DNA of 35,513 nt from Micrococcales bacterium (GTDB lineage Bacteria; Actinomycetota; Actinomycetes; Actinomycetales; CAWJMD01): NCBI GenBank assembly GCA_002748415.1, contig PDSI01000056.1, positions 1-35,513 on the forward strand, given 5' to 3'. Within the stretch, counting starts at the first letter, position 1; every line of letters starts with the position of its first letter. The position numbers were made by a program, and so were the translations under genes. The notes beneath the pieces were generated by a model, which saw only the letters and a list, made by a program, of their open reading frames with translations, was not told where the DNA came from and searched no databases. This document shows, piece after piece, positions 8,022-15,506 of this stretch.

Positions 8022-8894
8022 ATGACCGATTTCTCCAAGCTCATGGCGGGTGTGTCCACCGCCGAGGTCCAGCACGAGCAGATCCACCTGCGTGGGCTCA
8101 ACTTGCACGTGCAGATCCAGGGCGAAGGACCGCCGCTGCTCCTGTACTCGGGCATCTTTGGAGAAGTGGACCTGTGGACGACGCTGCTTCCGTATCTGAA
8201 GGGCTTCCGCACGATCGCCTTCGATCCGCCGGGGATCGGCAAGTCCCAGCTACCGCGTATTCCGCTGAACATGATCACCCTCGCCGAGCTGGGAACCACG
8301 GTTCTGGACTTACTCGATATCAAAAAGGCCCACGTCCTCGGTGCCTCGTTCGGCGGTGCAGTCGCGCAACAAATGGCGTTCACTCACCCCCGCCACGTGG
8401 ACAAGCTCGTGCTGTGCTCCACATCCTTCGGTGGTTTGGCGATTCCGGGTAATTTGAAGGCTTTTTACCACTTCAGCAATCCGAACAGCTACAAAGCCGG
8501 AAAAGCGGAGAAGGTGGTCGGCGAGATGTTCGGCGGCCGGCTACGCGAGGAGCCTGAACTCGTCGACAAGCTCCACATGACCAAGCCGGCGAGCCTGAAG
8601 GCGTTCATCTTCCGCACCGCGCCCTTGATGGGGTGGACGGCACTGCCGTTCCTCCCGTTCATCCGTAAGCCCACACTCATTGTCGCTGGTGACGATGACC
8701 CGGTCACCCCGCTGATCAATCACCGGATCATGGCTAAACTGATCCCGAACTCCCAGCTGCATGTCGTCAAGGACGGTGGCCACATGGCGTTGCTGGACAG
8801 CCCCGAGCGGTGTGGTCCGGTGATTGCCCGCTTCCTGCGCGAAGGGCCTCAAGAGAAGCCGAAGGCTGACTCCGAGTCCTCGTCGTCCGAGTGA
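8022..8894 (+). CDS. Alpha/beta hydrolase resembling intracellular PHA depolymerase (PhaZ)
   Basis: Hydrolase of 290 residues with a complete triad: Ser in the elbow GASFGGA, Asp in AGDDDPVTP and His in DGGHMALLD. The text around these motifs (DPPGIGKS, GGAVAQQMAF, PTLIVAGDDDP followed by PLIN and QLHVV) is close to the intracellular medium-chain-length PHA depolymerases of the PhaZ type, which release 3-hydroxy acids from granules. That and the adjoining synthase locus support the role; a lipase or other esterase remains possible. No signal peptide is seen, so it acts in the cytoplasm. I chose the ATG at 8022 because GAGGA lies 8 bases ahead; an earlier in-frame start at 7944 would overlap the promoter leader. 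The C-terminus ends in a serine/glutamate-rich tail. Confidence 0.75.
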   Translation: MTDFSKLMAGVSTAEVQHEQIHLRGLNLHVQIQGEGPPLLLYSGIFGEVDLWTTLLPYLKGFRTIAFDPPGIGKSQLPRIPLNMITLAELGTTVLDLLDIKKAHVLGASFGGAVAQQMAFTHPRHVDKLVLCSTSFGGLAIPGNLKAFYHFSNPNSYKAGKAEKVVGEMFGGRLREEPELVDKLHMTKPASLKAFIFRTAPLMGWTALPFLPFIRKPTLIVAGDDDPVTPLINHRIMAKLIPNSQLHVVKDGGHMALLDSPERCGPVIARFLREGPQEKPKADSESSSSE

Positions 8895-8944
8895 CAGCGA
8901 CGCGCCGCGTTAGTGATGACAATGATAGTGGAGGCAGGAATCAA

Positions 8945-9967
8945 GTGGTGACCGAGGAACCGTCCCAGGCAAACGGCTCAACCGCGGATGGGGGTACCCC
9001 CGGTATCTTCCCGGTGAGTTGGCCCACGGGCATGTCGGATCTGGAGCCGGCATGGAGGTCGGCGCACAAGTATCAGTGGGATCCGGCGCTGCTGACGTGG
9101 AGCGCTTTCCGGCCGGCTTCCTACAGCTGGGAGCAGCGCGAGGCTCTCGGCTACTGGTGGACCCTGATGAGCACGTACGTATCGGCGGCGCCACCGGTAT
9201 ACGCAGCGGGGCTGATGCGGGCATACGAGTCTCGGGAGCCGGATGTGCTCCGCCGTTGCGTGTACAGCTTGGTTCGCGACGGCGTCATCCACGACCTTGC
9301 CTGCCGCGGAGTGGTCTCTGGACTGCTGGAGACCTACGAACCGGCGGCCCGAATAGCCAAGACGTCGCTCGGCCAGCGGCTCTCGGACAACGTCGGTTCA
9401 ATCTCCGCAATCGCCGGCGAAGCTTGGGCGCGGTCCCGGGAGTCACTGATGGATGTCCCGCTGCCGGTTTTGATGGCATCGTTCATCGTCGGGAAGACCG
9501 CAGCCGCGACCGTATCGCATCAGCTGGGCGCCGGCTCGGTCGATCCACTGTTCCAGGAGGTCTTCCGCAAGATCGGACGAGACAACGAGCGGCATGTTCA
9601 GATCGTGTTGGCCGTCCTGAACCGGGACTTCCCGTACTTGCCGGACGCGCATCGCGAACTCGTCACCCGGCAGTTGCGGGTGAGTTCGCTCTATGTGTCC
9701 GCACTGCTGCTGGAGCCTCAGCAACCGATGTGGAACGTGCCGGACGAATTCATCGTCAACCAGAAGGCCGCAGAAGATGCCTGTCGGACGGCAGGGTTCA
9801 ACATCCCCGACGTGGCCGGTAAGAAGCGGTACTGGGGCCGTGCCTTGAGCAACCTGCAAGGTATCATGGAGCACTACGGCGTAGATTTTCCCGCAATGCC
9901 GGAGCTCGGCATCGAAGGTGTTGAGGTCACCGGCACCGAGGACGGCGACATCATCACGGCGTTCTGA
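8945..9967 (+). CDS. Unrecognised protein, probable ferritin-like fold lacking carboxylate metal ligands
   Basis: Protein of 340 residues with no confident family assignment. It shows two similar halves, each a helix pair ending in a motif shaped like the diiron signature DExRH. In the first half this reads DGVIH (residues 112-116), in the second DNERH (213-217). Both His are kept while the Glu positions are Gly and Asn. The matching upstream-helix Glu positions look like Ala82 and Lys184 (FIVGKTAA). My reading is a ferritin/R2-like bundle that has lost its iron site. The start is GTG 8945, with GGAGG 10 bases ahead; an in-frame GTG at 8891 would overlap the depolymerase stop as GTGA and is the alternative. 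It is co-directional with the PhaZ-like gene, so a role in PHA metabolism or granules is possible, but that is inference. Confidence 0.75.
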   Translation: MVTEEPSQANGSTADGGTPGIFPVSWPTGMSDLEPAWRSAHKYQWDPALLTWSAFRPASYSWEQREALGYWWTLMSTYVSAAPPVYAAGLMRAYESREPDVLRRCVYSLVRDGVIHDLACRGVVSGLLETYEPAARIAKTSLGQRLSDNVGSISAIAGEAWARSRESLMDVPLPVLMASFIVGKTAAATVSHQLGAGSVDPLFQEVFRKIGRDNERHVQIVLAVLNRDFPYLPDAHRELVTRQLRVSSLYVSALLLEPQQPMWNVPDEFIVNQKAAEDACRTAGFNIPDVAGKKRYWGRALSNLQGIMEHYGVDFPAMPELGIEGVEVTGTEDGDIITAF

Positions 9968-9983
9968 CCGCACGGAACTGCTG

Positions 9984-10016
9984 GACCTGCCGGCATCGGT
10001 TCCCCGCCGGCAGGTC
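9984..10016. terminator. Hairpin terminator between converging genes
   Basis: Perfect 11-bp inverted repeat GACCTGCCGGC / GCCGGCAGGTC (9984-9994 with 10006-10016) with an 11-base loop, 17 bases after the stop of the plus-strand gene and 34 bases beyond the stop of the minus-strand CitE-like gene. Confidence 0.75.
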
Positions 10017-10050
10017 AGTGCTGCGTGAGTGGCCGCAGCGCTCTGCCGTC

Positions 10051-10920
10051 CTAGTCGCCGGCGTCCGCAGCGGCCAGTAGCCGTCGCGCGTTCTCCACGT
10101 GCATGAGTTCGATCATCCGGCCGTTGACCGTGGTGACCCCGCCCTCACCGGCGTCCTGCCATGCCTGAATGATCTGCCGAGCCGCAGCCACCTCGGAGTC
10201 GTCCGGGGAGAACGCTTCGCGGCATATCGCCAGCTGCTTGGGATGGATCAGGGTCTTCCCGTCGAAACCGAACTGACGGGACTGTACGCATTCCGCTCGC
10301 AGTCCGTCCAGATCTTCGACGTCGTTGAAGACCGCGTCGATGATGCGCACCCCCGCCGCTCTGGCCGCGAGCACACACCAGCCCAGACCGGCGAGCAGCG
10401 GTGCCCGGCCTGGCACATGCTGGGCGCCGAGTTCGTGCACCAGGTCGTTGGCGCCCAGTATCAACGCCTGCAGTCCGGCTGCTGAGGCCGCGATCCGCGG
10501 AGAATTCACCACCGCGCCGGGCGTCTCGATCATCGCCCAGATGCGCAGTTGCTCCGGCGCGCTCAGCCGGTCCAGTCCGTCTTGTGCTGCCCACACGTCT
10601 TCTGGCTCGCCGACCTTGGGCAGCACCACGGCGTGCGCGGCGCTGTCGGCGACCGCCGCCAGATCATTCTGATGCCAGCCGGTGTGCGGGCCGTTGACCC
10701 GGATCGTGACGATGCCCCGCCCGCGCTCCCGTAACCGGCTCGCCGCCGCAACTGCCCGCTCTCTGGCCGCCGGTTTGTCCTCCGGGGCGACGGCGTCCTC
10801 CAAGTCGAGAATGACCGCGTCGTAGTCCAGCGTTTCCGCCTTGGCCAGCGCCCGCTCGTTGGCGGCGGGCATGTACAGGACCGTCCGCAGCGGACGGTCA
10901 CCGGGGCGGGTGTCGGTCAT
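10051..10920 (-). CDS. CitE-like CoA-ester lyase (HpcH/HpaI aldolase family)
   Basis: Protein of 289 residues of the CitE/malyl-CoA lyase type, which cleaves or forms 2-hydroxy-dicarboxylyl-CoA esters such as citramalyl-CoA or malyl-CoA with Mg2+. Seen: the N-terminal MPAANERALAKAETL segment, the LDLEDAVAPEDK metal/phosphate motif, the metal-binding Glu in MIETPGAV, the Asp in GANDL and the C-terminal FDGKTLIHPKQ signature. No citrate lyase alpha or gamma subunit is near, so it is a stand-alone lyase, not part of citrate lyase. The substrate cannot be fixed. It follows the PPK2 gene by 54 bases on the same strand and may share its transcript. Confidence 0.85.
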   Translation of the reverse strand: MTDTRPGDRPLRTVLYMPAANERALAKAETLDYDAVILDLEDAVAPEDKPAARERAVAAASRLRERGRGIVTIRVNGPHTGWHQNDLAAVADSAAHAVVLPKVGEPEDVWAAQDGLDRLSAPEQLRIWAMIETPGAVVNSPRIAASAAGLQALILGANDLVHELGAQHVPGRAPLLAGLGWCVLAARAAGVRIIDAVFNDVEDLDGLRAECVQSRQFGFDGKTLIHPKQLAICREAFSPDDSEVAAARQIIQAWQDAGEGGVTTVNGRMIELMHVENARRLLAAADAGD

Positions 10921-10974
10921 GATCGGTGCCTCGTTTCTCCGGGCAGCTGGGCGGCAGGGTTCCGGCGGGGCTTC

Positions 10975-11868
10975 TCAGTCCGACCGGTCGTCCGAACCGC
11001 GACCCACCAGCTTCGGGTCGGGGTCGAAGACGACTTCGGCGTCCTTGCCGTCGTAATCGAACTGGTTGAGGAACAGCCGCATAGCGTTGATCCGGCCCCG
11101 TTTCTTGTCGTTGCTCTTGACTGTCCACCACGGCGCGAAATCGGTATCGGTGTGAGCGAACATCGCCTCCTTGGCCTCGGTGTAGGCCTCCCATTTGTCC
11201 AGGCTCTCCAAGTCCATCGGGGACAACTTCCACCGGCGCACGGGATCGATCTGGCGGATGGCGAACCTGGTGCGTTGTTCCTGCTGACTCACCGAGAACC
11301 ACAACTTGGTCACCGTGATGCCAGCTTCGACCAGCATCTTCTCGAACGCCGGGGCCTGACCCATGAAAATGTCGTACTGCTCATCGGTGCAGAAACCCAT
11401 CACTCGCTCGACACCGGCCCGGTTGTACCAGGACCGGTCGAACATCACGATCTCCCCGGCCGTGGGCAGATGATTGACGTAGCGCTGGAAGTACCATTGA
11501 CCCTCCTCGGTGCGGGTCGGTTTCGTCAGCGCTACCACCCTGGCGGCGCGTGGATTCAGGTGCTCGATGAACCGCTTGATGGTGCCGCCCTTGCCGGCCG
11601 CGTCCCGGCCCTCGAAGACGATCACATGCTTGGCGCCGGTGTCTTGAGACCAGTACTGGAACTTCAACAGCTCGATTTGCAGCAGGTACTTCTCCACCTC
11701 GTAGCTGTTGCGGCTCATCAACCGCCGGTACGGGTAGTTCTCCGTCCACGTCTGCACGGCATCGCCCTCCGGGGTGATGAGGTCCGGATCGTCGCCGTGC
11801 TCATCGCGCACCGTGTAGCCCTCTGTTGTCAGCTTGTCGATGTAGTCGCGCAGGTTCATCTGTTGCAT
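10975..11868 (-). CDS. ppk2: Polyphosphate kinase 2 (PPK2)
   Basis: PPK2-family kinase of 297 residues that transfers phosphate between polyphosphate and a nucleotide. Seen: Walker A GRDAAGKGG (about residues 87-95), a lid with TRTEEGQWYFQRY, Walker B in MFDRSWYNRAGVE, and the ending with basic residues and NQFDYDGK. The single domain suggests a class I (nucleoside diphosphate) enzyme, but class I/II/III assignment from sight is uncertain. With the nearby PHA locus it indicates a storage-polymer lifestyle. The start is ATG 11868; ATG 11859 is equally possible and neither has a clear ribosome site. It is divergent from the M23 peptidase gene. Confidence 0.92.
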   Translation of the reverse strand: MQQMNLRDYIDKLTTEGYTVRDEHGDDPDLITPEGDAVQTWTENYPYRRLMSRNSYEVEKYLLQIELLKFQYWSQDTGAKHVIVFEGRDAAGKGGTIKRFIEHLNPRAARVVALTKPTRTEEGQWYFQRYVNHLPTAGEIVMFDRSWYNRAGVERVMGFCTDEQYDIFMGQAPAFEKMLVEAGITVTKLWFSVSQQEQRTRFAIRQIDPVRRWKLSPMDLESLDKWEAYTEAKEAMFAHTDTDFAPWWTVKSNDKKRGRINAMRLFLNQFDYDGKDAEVVFDPDPKLVGRGSDDRSD

Positions 11869-11959
11869 GTGGCTTACGTATCACATCCGGGCGGCGGGGA
11901 GAAGACACGTGAGAGTGAACGGTTCATCACAACGGGTTAGCAATGCTAGCTACGATTTC

Positions 11960-11978
11960 GCATCACGATGGCATCACG
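11960..11978. repeat. Short tandem direct repeat upstream of the M23 peptidase gene
   Basis: GCATCACG occurs at 11960-11967 and again at 11971-11978, 11 bases apart, one helical turn. Related ATCAC words also occur near 11879 and 11925. A possible -10 (TACGAT, 11951-11956) adjoins the first copy. Looks like a tandem half-site for a response regulator; weak. Confidence 0.3.
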
Positions 11979-12034
11979 CTAGGGTGACACGCGTTGCGGC
12001 CCAGGTCGTCCCCGTGAAGGAAGCTGAATCTCCT

Positions 12035-12781
12035 ATGTCGTCTCGCCATAGCGCCCGGCATATCGCCAAGCCTGCTGGCCAGTATCTGGCCCGAGTCGTT
12101 CGCCGGCGCCCCGTGGTTCCTTCCGTCCTCGCTGCCGGCTTCATGGCGGCTACCGCGCCGTCCGCTTCGGCTGCCCCGCAGGCCCCGCAGCCGCAGAGCC
12201 AGACCCAAGGGGATCAGCGTTTCGGGCCGGTGGTCACCGAACCGGCCCGGCACGCCGTCCAGAGCTCGGTGCAGGACGTCTTCGCCGCCCGCGAACAGTC
12301 CCGGCTCGCATCGAACCGAACCACTGCCAGCACGGCCCAGCTGGGCGCCGACGTGGTGCATGCGGACGCCGCGCCGGCTTGGGTCGGACCCATGACCGGC
12401 GGCTACCGGCTGACATCCGGGTTCGGGCCGCGGTGGGGGCGGATGCACAACGGAATCGACCTTGCCACGCCGGTCGGGGGAGCGGTGGCATCGGTGAGTT
12501 CCGGGGTGGTGACGTTCGCCGGCACCCAGCAGGGTTACGGCAACATCATCGAGATCCAGCATGTCGACGGAACGTCAGCCCACTACGCCCACCTGAGCAA
12601 GATCGACACCCAGGTCGGCGACCTCGTCGTCGCAGGACAGCACATCGGCAGGTCCGGCAACACCGGGGCTTCCACCGGCCCGCACCTGCATTTGGAGATC
12701 CACATCGACGGGACACCGGTTGATCCGCGCGCCTATCTGCTGGAGCAGGGAGTCGACCTCGCCGCGATCGACCGGCACTGA
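12035..12781 (+). CDS. Secreted M23 (LytM-type) metallopeptidase
   Basis: Extracytoplasmic zinc peptidase acting on peptidoglycan crosslinks. The 248-residue protein begins with a long basic n-region, a hydrophobic stretch (VLAAGFMAATAP) and an Ala-x-Ala signal cleavage near ASA|AP. A low-complexity linker (about residues 45-115) leads to the LytM domain. The zinc ligands are complete: His in MHNGID with the following Asp, and the HLHLE motif. The helper His in SAHYAHL is also present, so the domain should be active. I chose ATG 12035. AAGGA stands 13 bases ahead, somewhat far; a GTG at 12014 is the alternative. Earlier in-frame codons would place the signal peptide too far inside. Confidence 0.88.
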   Translation: MSSRHSARHIAKPAGQYLARVVRRRPVVPSVLAAGFMAATAPSASAAPQAPQPQSQTQGDQRFGPVVTEPARHAVQSSVQDVFAAREQSRLASNRTTASTAQLGADVVHADAAPAWVGPMTGGYRLTSGFGPRWGRMHNGIDLATPVGGAVASVSSGVVTFAGTQQGYGNIIEIQHVDGTSAHYAHLSKIDTQVGDLVVAGQHIGRSGNTGASTGPHLHLEIHIDGTPVDPRAYLLEQGVDLAAIDRH

Positions 12782-12799
12782 CCGAGGCCCGAACCTCAA

Positions 12800-12814
12800 C
12801 CGGCCGTAGGCCGG
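12800..12814. terminator. GC-rich hairpin after the M23 peptidase gene
   Basis: Perfect CCGGCC-GTA-GGCCGG hairpin 18 bases after the peptidase stop codon, followed by a C-tract. A smaller GAGG/CCTC pairing (12784-12797) precedes it. Likely terminator before the YcaQ gene. Confidence 0.45.
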
Positions 12815-12918
12815 AACCCCCCCAGCCATCGGGCCGAGTGCGGTGACTGCTGCGGGCTCGGCTGCCGTCATCTGTCGCTGTGCAATCCCTCGGCCTGCTT
12901 CGCCCCTAAGCTTGCGAC

Positions 12919-14166
12919 GTGTCGGTTCGAGGGCGGTTGAACGCTGGCCAAGCCCGGCGCGTCGCGTTGGCCGCCCAGGGCTTTGCCCGGCCTCGCCCTG
13001 CCCGCACGCCCACGGCCACAGCCATGCGCGCCACCATAGAACGGCTCGGGCTGCTGCAACTGGACTCGGTCAACGTTTTCGAGCGCAGTCACTACCTACC
13101 CCTGCTGGCCAGGCTGGGGCCGTACCGACGTGCCGAGCTGGATCGCCTGCTGCAACACCGGGAGCCGGTGCGAATGCCCAGGCGTGGAACGGCCTACACC
13201 GAATATTGGGCGCACGCAGCCTGCGTTCTGCCCGTCAAGGACATTCCGCTGTGGCAATGGCGCATGCAGGAATTCGTCGCCCGGGTGAGCCACCGCCGGT
13301 TTTACCATGAGAACGGCGACCTGTTGCGGGACCTGCGACGCACTTTCGACGACGGCCCGTTGAGCGTCAGCCAGATCGAGCATCCCGGTAACGTTCGCCT
13401 CGGCGGCGGCTGGTGGAACCACAATCTGGTCCGGCGGGCGGTGGACCTGCTGTTCTGCGAAGGCGAACTGCTGCCGGTCGGCCGGATCAGATTCGAGCGG
13501 CGCTACTGCCGGACCGCCGAGGTGGCCGCCGCGGCCGGTGTTCCTCTTCTCGACGGGTCGCCGGCTCGCCGGGCGGCGGTCCGCGAGCTGGTTCGTCGTG
13601 CCTGCGTCAGCCTGGGAATCGCAACGGCGGACGACATCGCCGACTACTACCGGCTGTCTCGTGCCGATACGGAGGCCGCGCTGACCGGCTTGGTCGGCCG
13701 CGGAGAGGTCGAACAGGTGTCGGTGGACGGTTGGGCAGCGCCCGCCTACCTGCATGCTGGGGCGCGCTTCCCCCGCACCGTCCGTGCCCAAGCGCTGCTG
13801 TCGCCGTTCGATCCCGTCTGCTGGTACCGGCCACGGGCCGAACGGTTGTTCGGGTTCCGCTACCGCATCGAGATCTATGTACCGGCCGCCAAACGCCGGT
13901 ACGGCTACTACGTGTTGCCGGTGCTCATGGACGACTCGCTGGTGGGCCGAGTGGACCTGAAGAGCGACCGGGATACCAGGACGCTGCAGGTCCGGTCGGC
14001 CTGGATCGAACCCGGGCAGGAAGCCCGCCGGTCCGAACTCACGCCTCGGCTGGCGCAGCTGTTGCGGCAGGCTGCGGACTGGCAGGGATTGGCCCGGGTC
14101 TCGGTGCACAACCACGGGACGTGGGCCGGGGATCTCAGTGCGGTCCTCGCATCCGGGCGGAACTGA
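12919..14166 (+). CDS. YcaQ-type winged-helix DNA glycosylase
   Basis: Protein of 415 residues of the YcaQ/AlkX family (formerly DUF1006), DNA glycosylases that unhook interstrand crosslinks and remove bulky alkylated bases. Seen: the N-terminal LLQLDSVNVFERSHYLPL block, which contains the family's catalytic QxD element, EYWAHAACVLP, and the C-terminal LLSPFDPVCWYRPRAERLF and VLPVLMDDSLVGRVDLK blocks. The start is a GTG at 12919 with only a poor ribosome site. The gene is followed after 39 bases by metA on the same strand, but the two functions are unrelated. In antibiotic producers such genes can be self-resistance determinants; no biosynthetic cluster is visible here, so a general repair role is the default. 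Confidence 0.85.
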   Translation: MSVRGRLNAGQARRVALAAQGFARPRPARTPTATAMRATIERLGLLQLDSVNVFERSHYLPLLARLGPYRRAELDRLLQHREPVRMPRRGTAYTEYWAHAACVLPVKDIPLWQWRMQEFVARVSHRRFYHENGDLLRDLRRTFDDGPLSVSQIEHPGNVRLGGGWWNHNLVRRAVDLLFCEGELLPVGRIRFERRYCRTAEVAAAAGVPLLDGSPARRAAVRELVRRACVSLGIATADDIADYYRLSRADTEAALTGLVGRGEVEQVSVDGWAAPAYLHAGARFPRTVRAQALLSPFDPVCWYRPRAERLFGFRYRIEIYVPAAKRRYGYYVLPVLMDDSLVGRVDLKSDRDTRTLQVRSAWIEPGQEARRSELTPRLAQLLRQAADWQGLARVSVHNHGTWAGDLSAVLASGRN

Positions 14167-14205
14167 CACAATGAGGCATCCGGAACCGAATCCCAGGAGG
14201 CTGAC

Positions 14206-15153
14206 ATGCCGGTGAATATCCCGGCGGCACTCCCCGCCAAGCAGGTGCTCACCTCGGAGAACATCTTCGTGATGTCCGACGAGCGGGCCCTGCACCAGGA
14301 CATCCGGCCCCTGCGTATCGGCATCGTGAACCTGATGCCCACGAAGATCGCCACCGAAACCCAACTTTTGCGACTCCTCGGCAACACGCCCTTGCAGCTG
14401 CAGATCAGCCTGCTGCGGATGGAGACCTACGACGCCCGCAACACCGCGCAGGAACACCTGGACGCGTTCTACACCACCTTTGCCGCGGCCAGGAGTTCCA
14501 AATTCGACGGCCTGATCATCACCGGCGCCCCGGTTGAGCGGCTCGCGTTCGAGGACGTCGCCTACTGGCCGGAACTGTGCGAATTGATGGACTGGGCCAA
14601 GGAGAACGTCTTCTCCACCCTGCACGTGTGCTGGGGTGCGCAGGCCGGGCTCTACCACCACTACGGGGTGCCAAAGCGCGAGCTTCCATCCAAGGTGTTC
14701 GGTGTCTTCGACCACGACGTGCTGGTACCTACCTCGCGCATCGTCAGTGGTTTCGACAGCCCCTTCCCAGCACCGCATTCGCGGCACACCGATGTGCTGG
14801 CCGAGGACATCGAGTCGGTTCCGCAGCTGCAGCTGCTGGCGGTCTCGCCCAAGGCCGGGGTCTACCTGGTGGCCAGTACCGATGCCCGGCAGCTGTTCGT
14901 GACCGGGCATCCCGAGTACGACGCCGAGACGTTGGGGCAGGAGTACCGGCGCGATGTCGATGCGGGCCACCACATTGACGTGCCGCACAACTACTTCCCC
15001 GACGACGATCCCCGCAGACCACCACGGGTCACCTGGCGTTCGCACGCGCACCTGCTGTACGCGAACTGGCTGAACTACTGTGTGTACCAGCGGACACCGT
15101 TCGATCCGAGTAACATCCCTCAGGAGGCGATCACCGATGACACATGGAGCTGA
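14206..15153 (+). CDS. metA: MetA-family homoserine O-acyltransferase, predicted acetyl-CoA specific
   Basis: First committed enzyme of methionine biosynthesis. It acylates the hydroxyl of L-homoserine. The 315 residues align without gaps to the known numbering: Cys142 (HVCWGAQ), His235 and Glu237 (TGHPEYD) form the catalytic triad. Residue 111 is Glu (GAPVE), the residue that in this family marks acetyl-CoA use; succinyl-CoA enzymes have Gly there (GAPLG). I therefore predict homoserine O-acetyltransferase activity even though automatic annotation would say succinyltransferase. AGGAGG lies 5 bases before the ATG. The 3' end overlaps the CMD-family gene by 17 bases. Many actinobacteria use the unrelated MetX instead, so MetA here may be a replacement. 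Confidence 0.93.
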   Translation: MPVNIPAALPAKQVLTSENIFVMSDERALHQDIRPLRIGIVNLMPTKIATETQLLRLLGNTPLQLQISLLRMETYDARNTAQEHLDAFYTTFAAARSSKFDGLIITGAPVERLAFEDVAYWPELCELMDWAKENVFSTLHVCWGAQAGLYHHYGVPKRELPSKVFGVFDHDVLVPTSRIVSGFDSPFPAPHSRHTDVLAEDIESVPQLQLLAVSPKAGVYLVASTDARQLFVTGHPEYDAETLGQEYRRDVDAGHHIDVPHNYFPDDDPRRPPRVTWRSHAHLLYANWLNYCVYQRTPFDPSNIPQEAITDDTWS

Positions 15154-15487
15154 AGTTCTGGAAGGCCTGCGTGAACCCGCTGGTGCACTGCGAGCGGCGA
15201 TCCCGGAGGTGTACGCGGGGTTCGGCCAATTGCACAAGGCCGTCTTCAGCGACGGAGCCCTGGACGTGAAGACCAAGGAGCTCATCGCCCTGGCGCTGGC
15301 CGTGACCAAGCAGTGCGACGGATGCATCGCCACTCACGCCCGCGCTGCCGTCCGCAACGGCGCTACCAAAGAAGAGGCCGCGGAAGCCATCGGCGTCGCC
15401 ATCAATCTCAACGGCGGCCCGGCCACCGTGTACGGACCGCGTGCCTACGCGGCCTTCCTGGAGTACGACGAGAAGAAGAAGGGCTGA
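15137..15487 (+). CDS. Carboxymuconolactone decarboxylase/AhpD-family protein
   Basis: Small cytoplasmic protein of 116 residues. It carries the AhpD core pattern E-x11-C-x2-C-x3-H exactly (Glu48, Cys60, Cys63, His67 in the segment QCDGCIATH), the redox site of alkylhydroperoxidase-like proteins, and the following helix [14 protein letters not shown]. This points to a thiol peroxidase/disulfide role rather than a decarboxylase, which lacks the CxxC. The ATG at 15137 lies inside the end of metA, with AGGAGG 9 bases ahead also inside metA, so translation is coupled. The physiological reductant and substrate are unknown. It converges on the ABC ATPase gene with only 19 bases between stop codons. 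Confidence 0.88.
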   Translation: MTHGAEVLEGLREPAGALRAAIPEVYAGFGQLHKAVFSDGALDVKTKELIALALAVTKQCDGCIATHARAAVRNGATKEEAAEAIGVAINLNGGPATVYGPRAYAAFLEYDEKKKG

Positions 15488-15506
15488 AACCGGCGACTCG
15501 GGCCTG

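Noticed and set aside
11869..12034. c-di-AMP (ydaO-type) riboswitch ahead of the M23 peptidase
   Set aside because: Such riboswitches often precede actinobacterial wall hydrolases, so I looked, but the conserved cores are not seen.
13096..15333. Very long open frame (745 codons) on the minus strand
   Set aside because: It lies antisense to the well supported YcaQ, metA and AhpD genes, has no recognisable motifs and is explained by high-GC codon bias.
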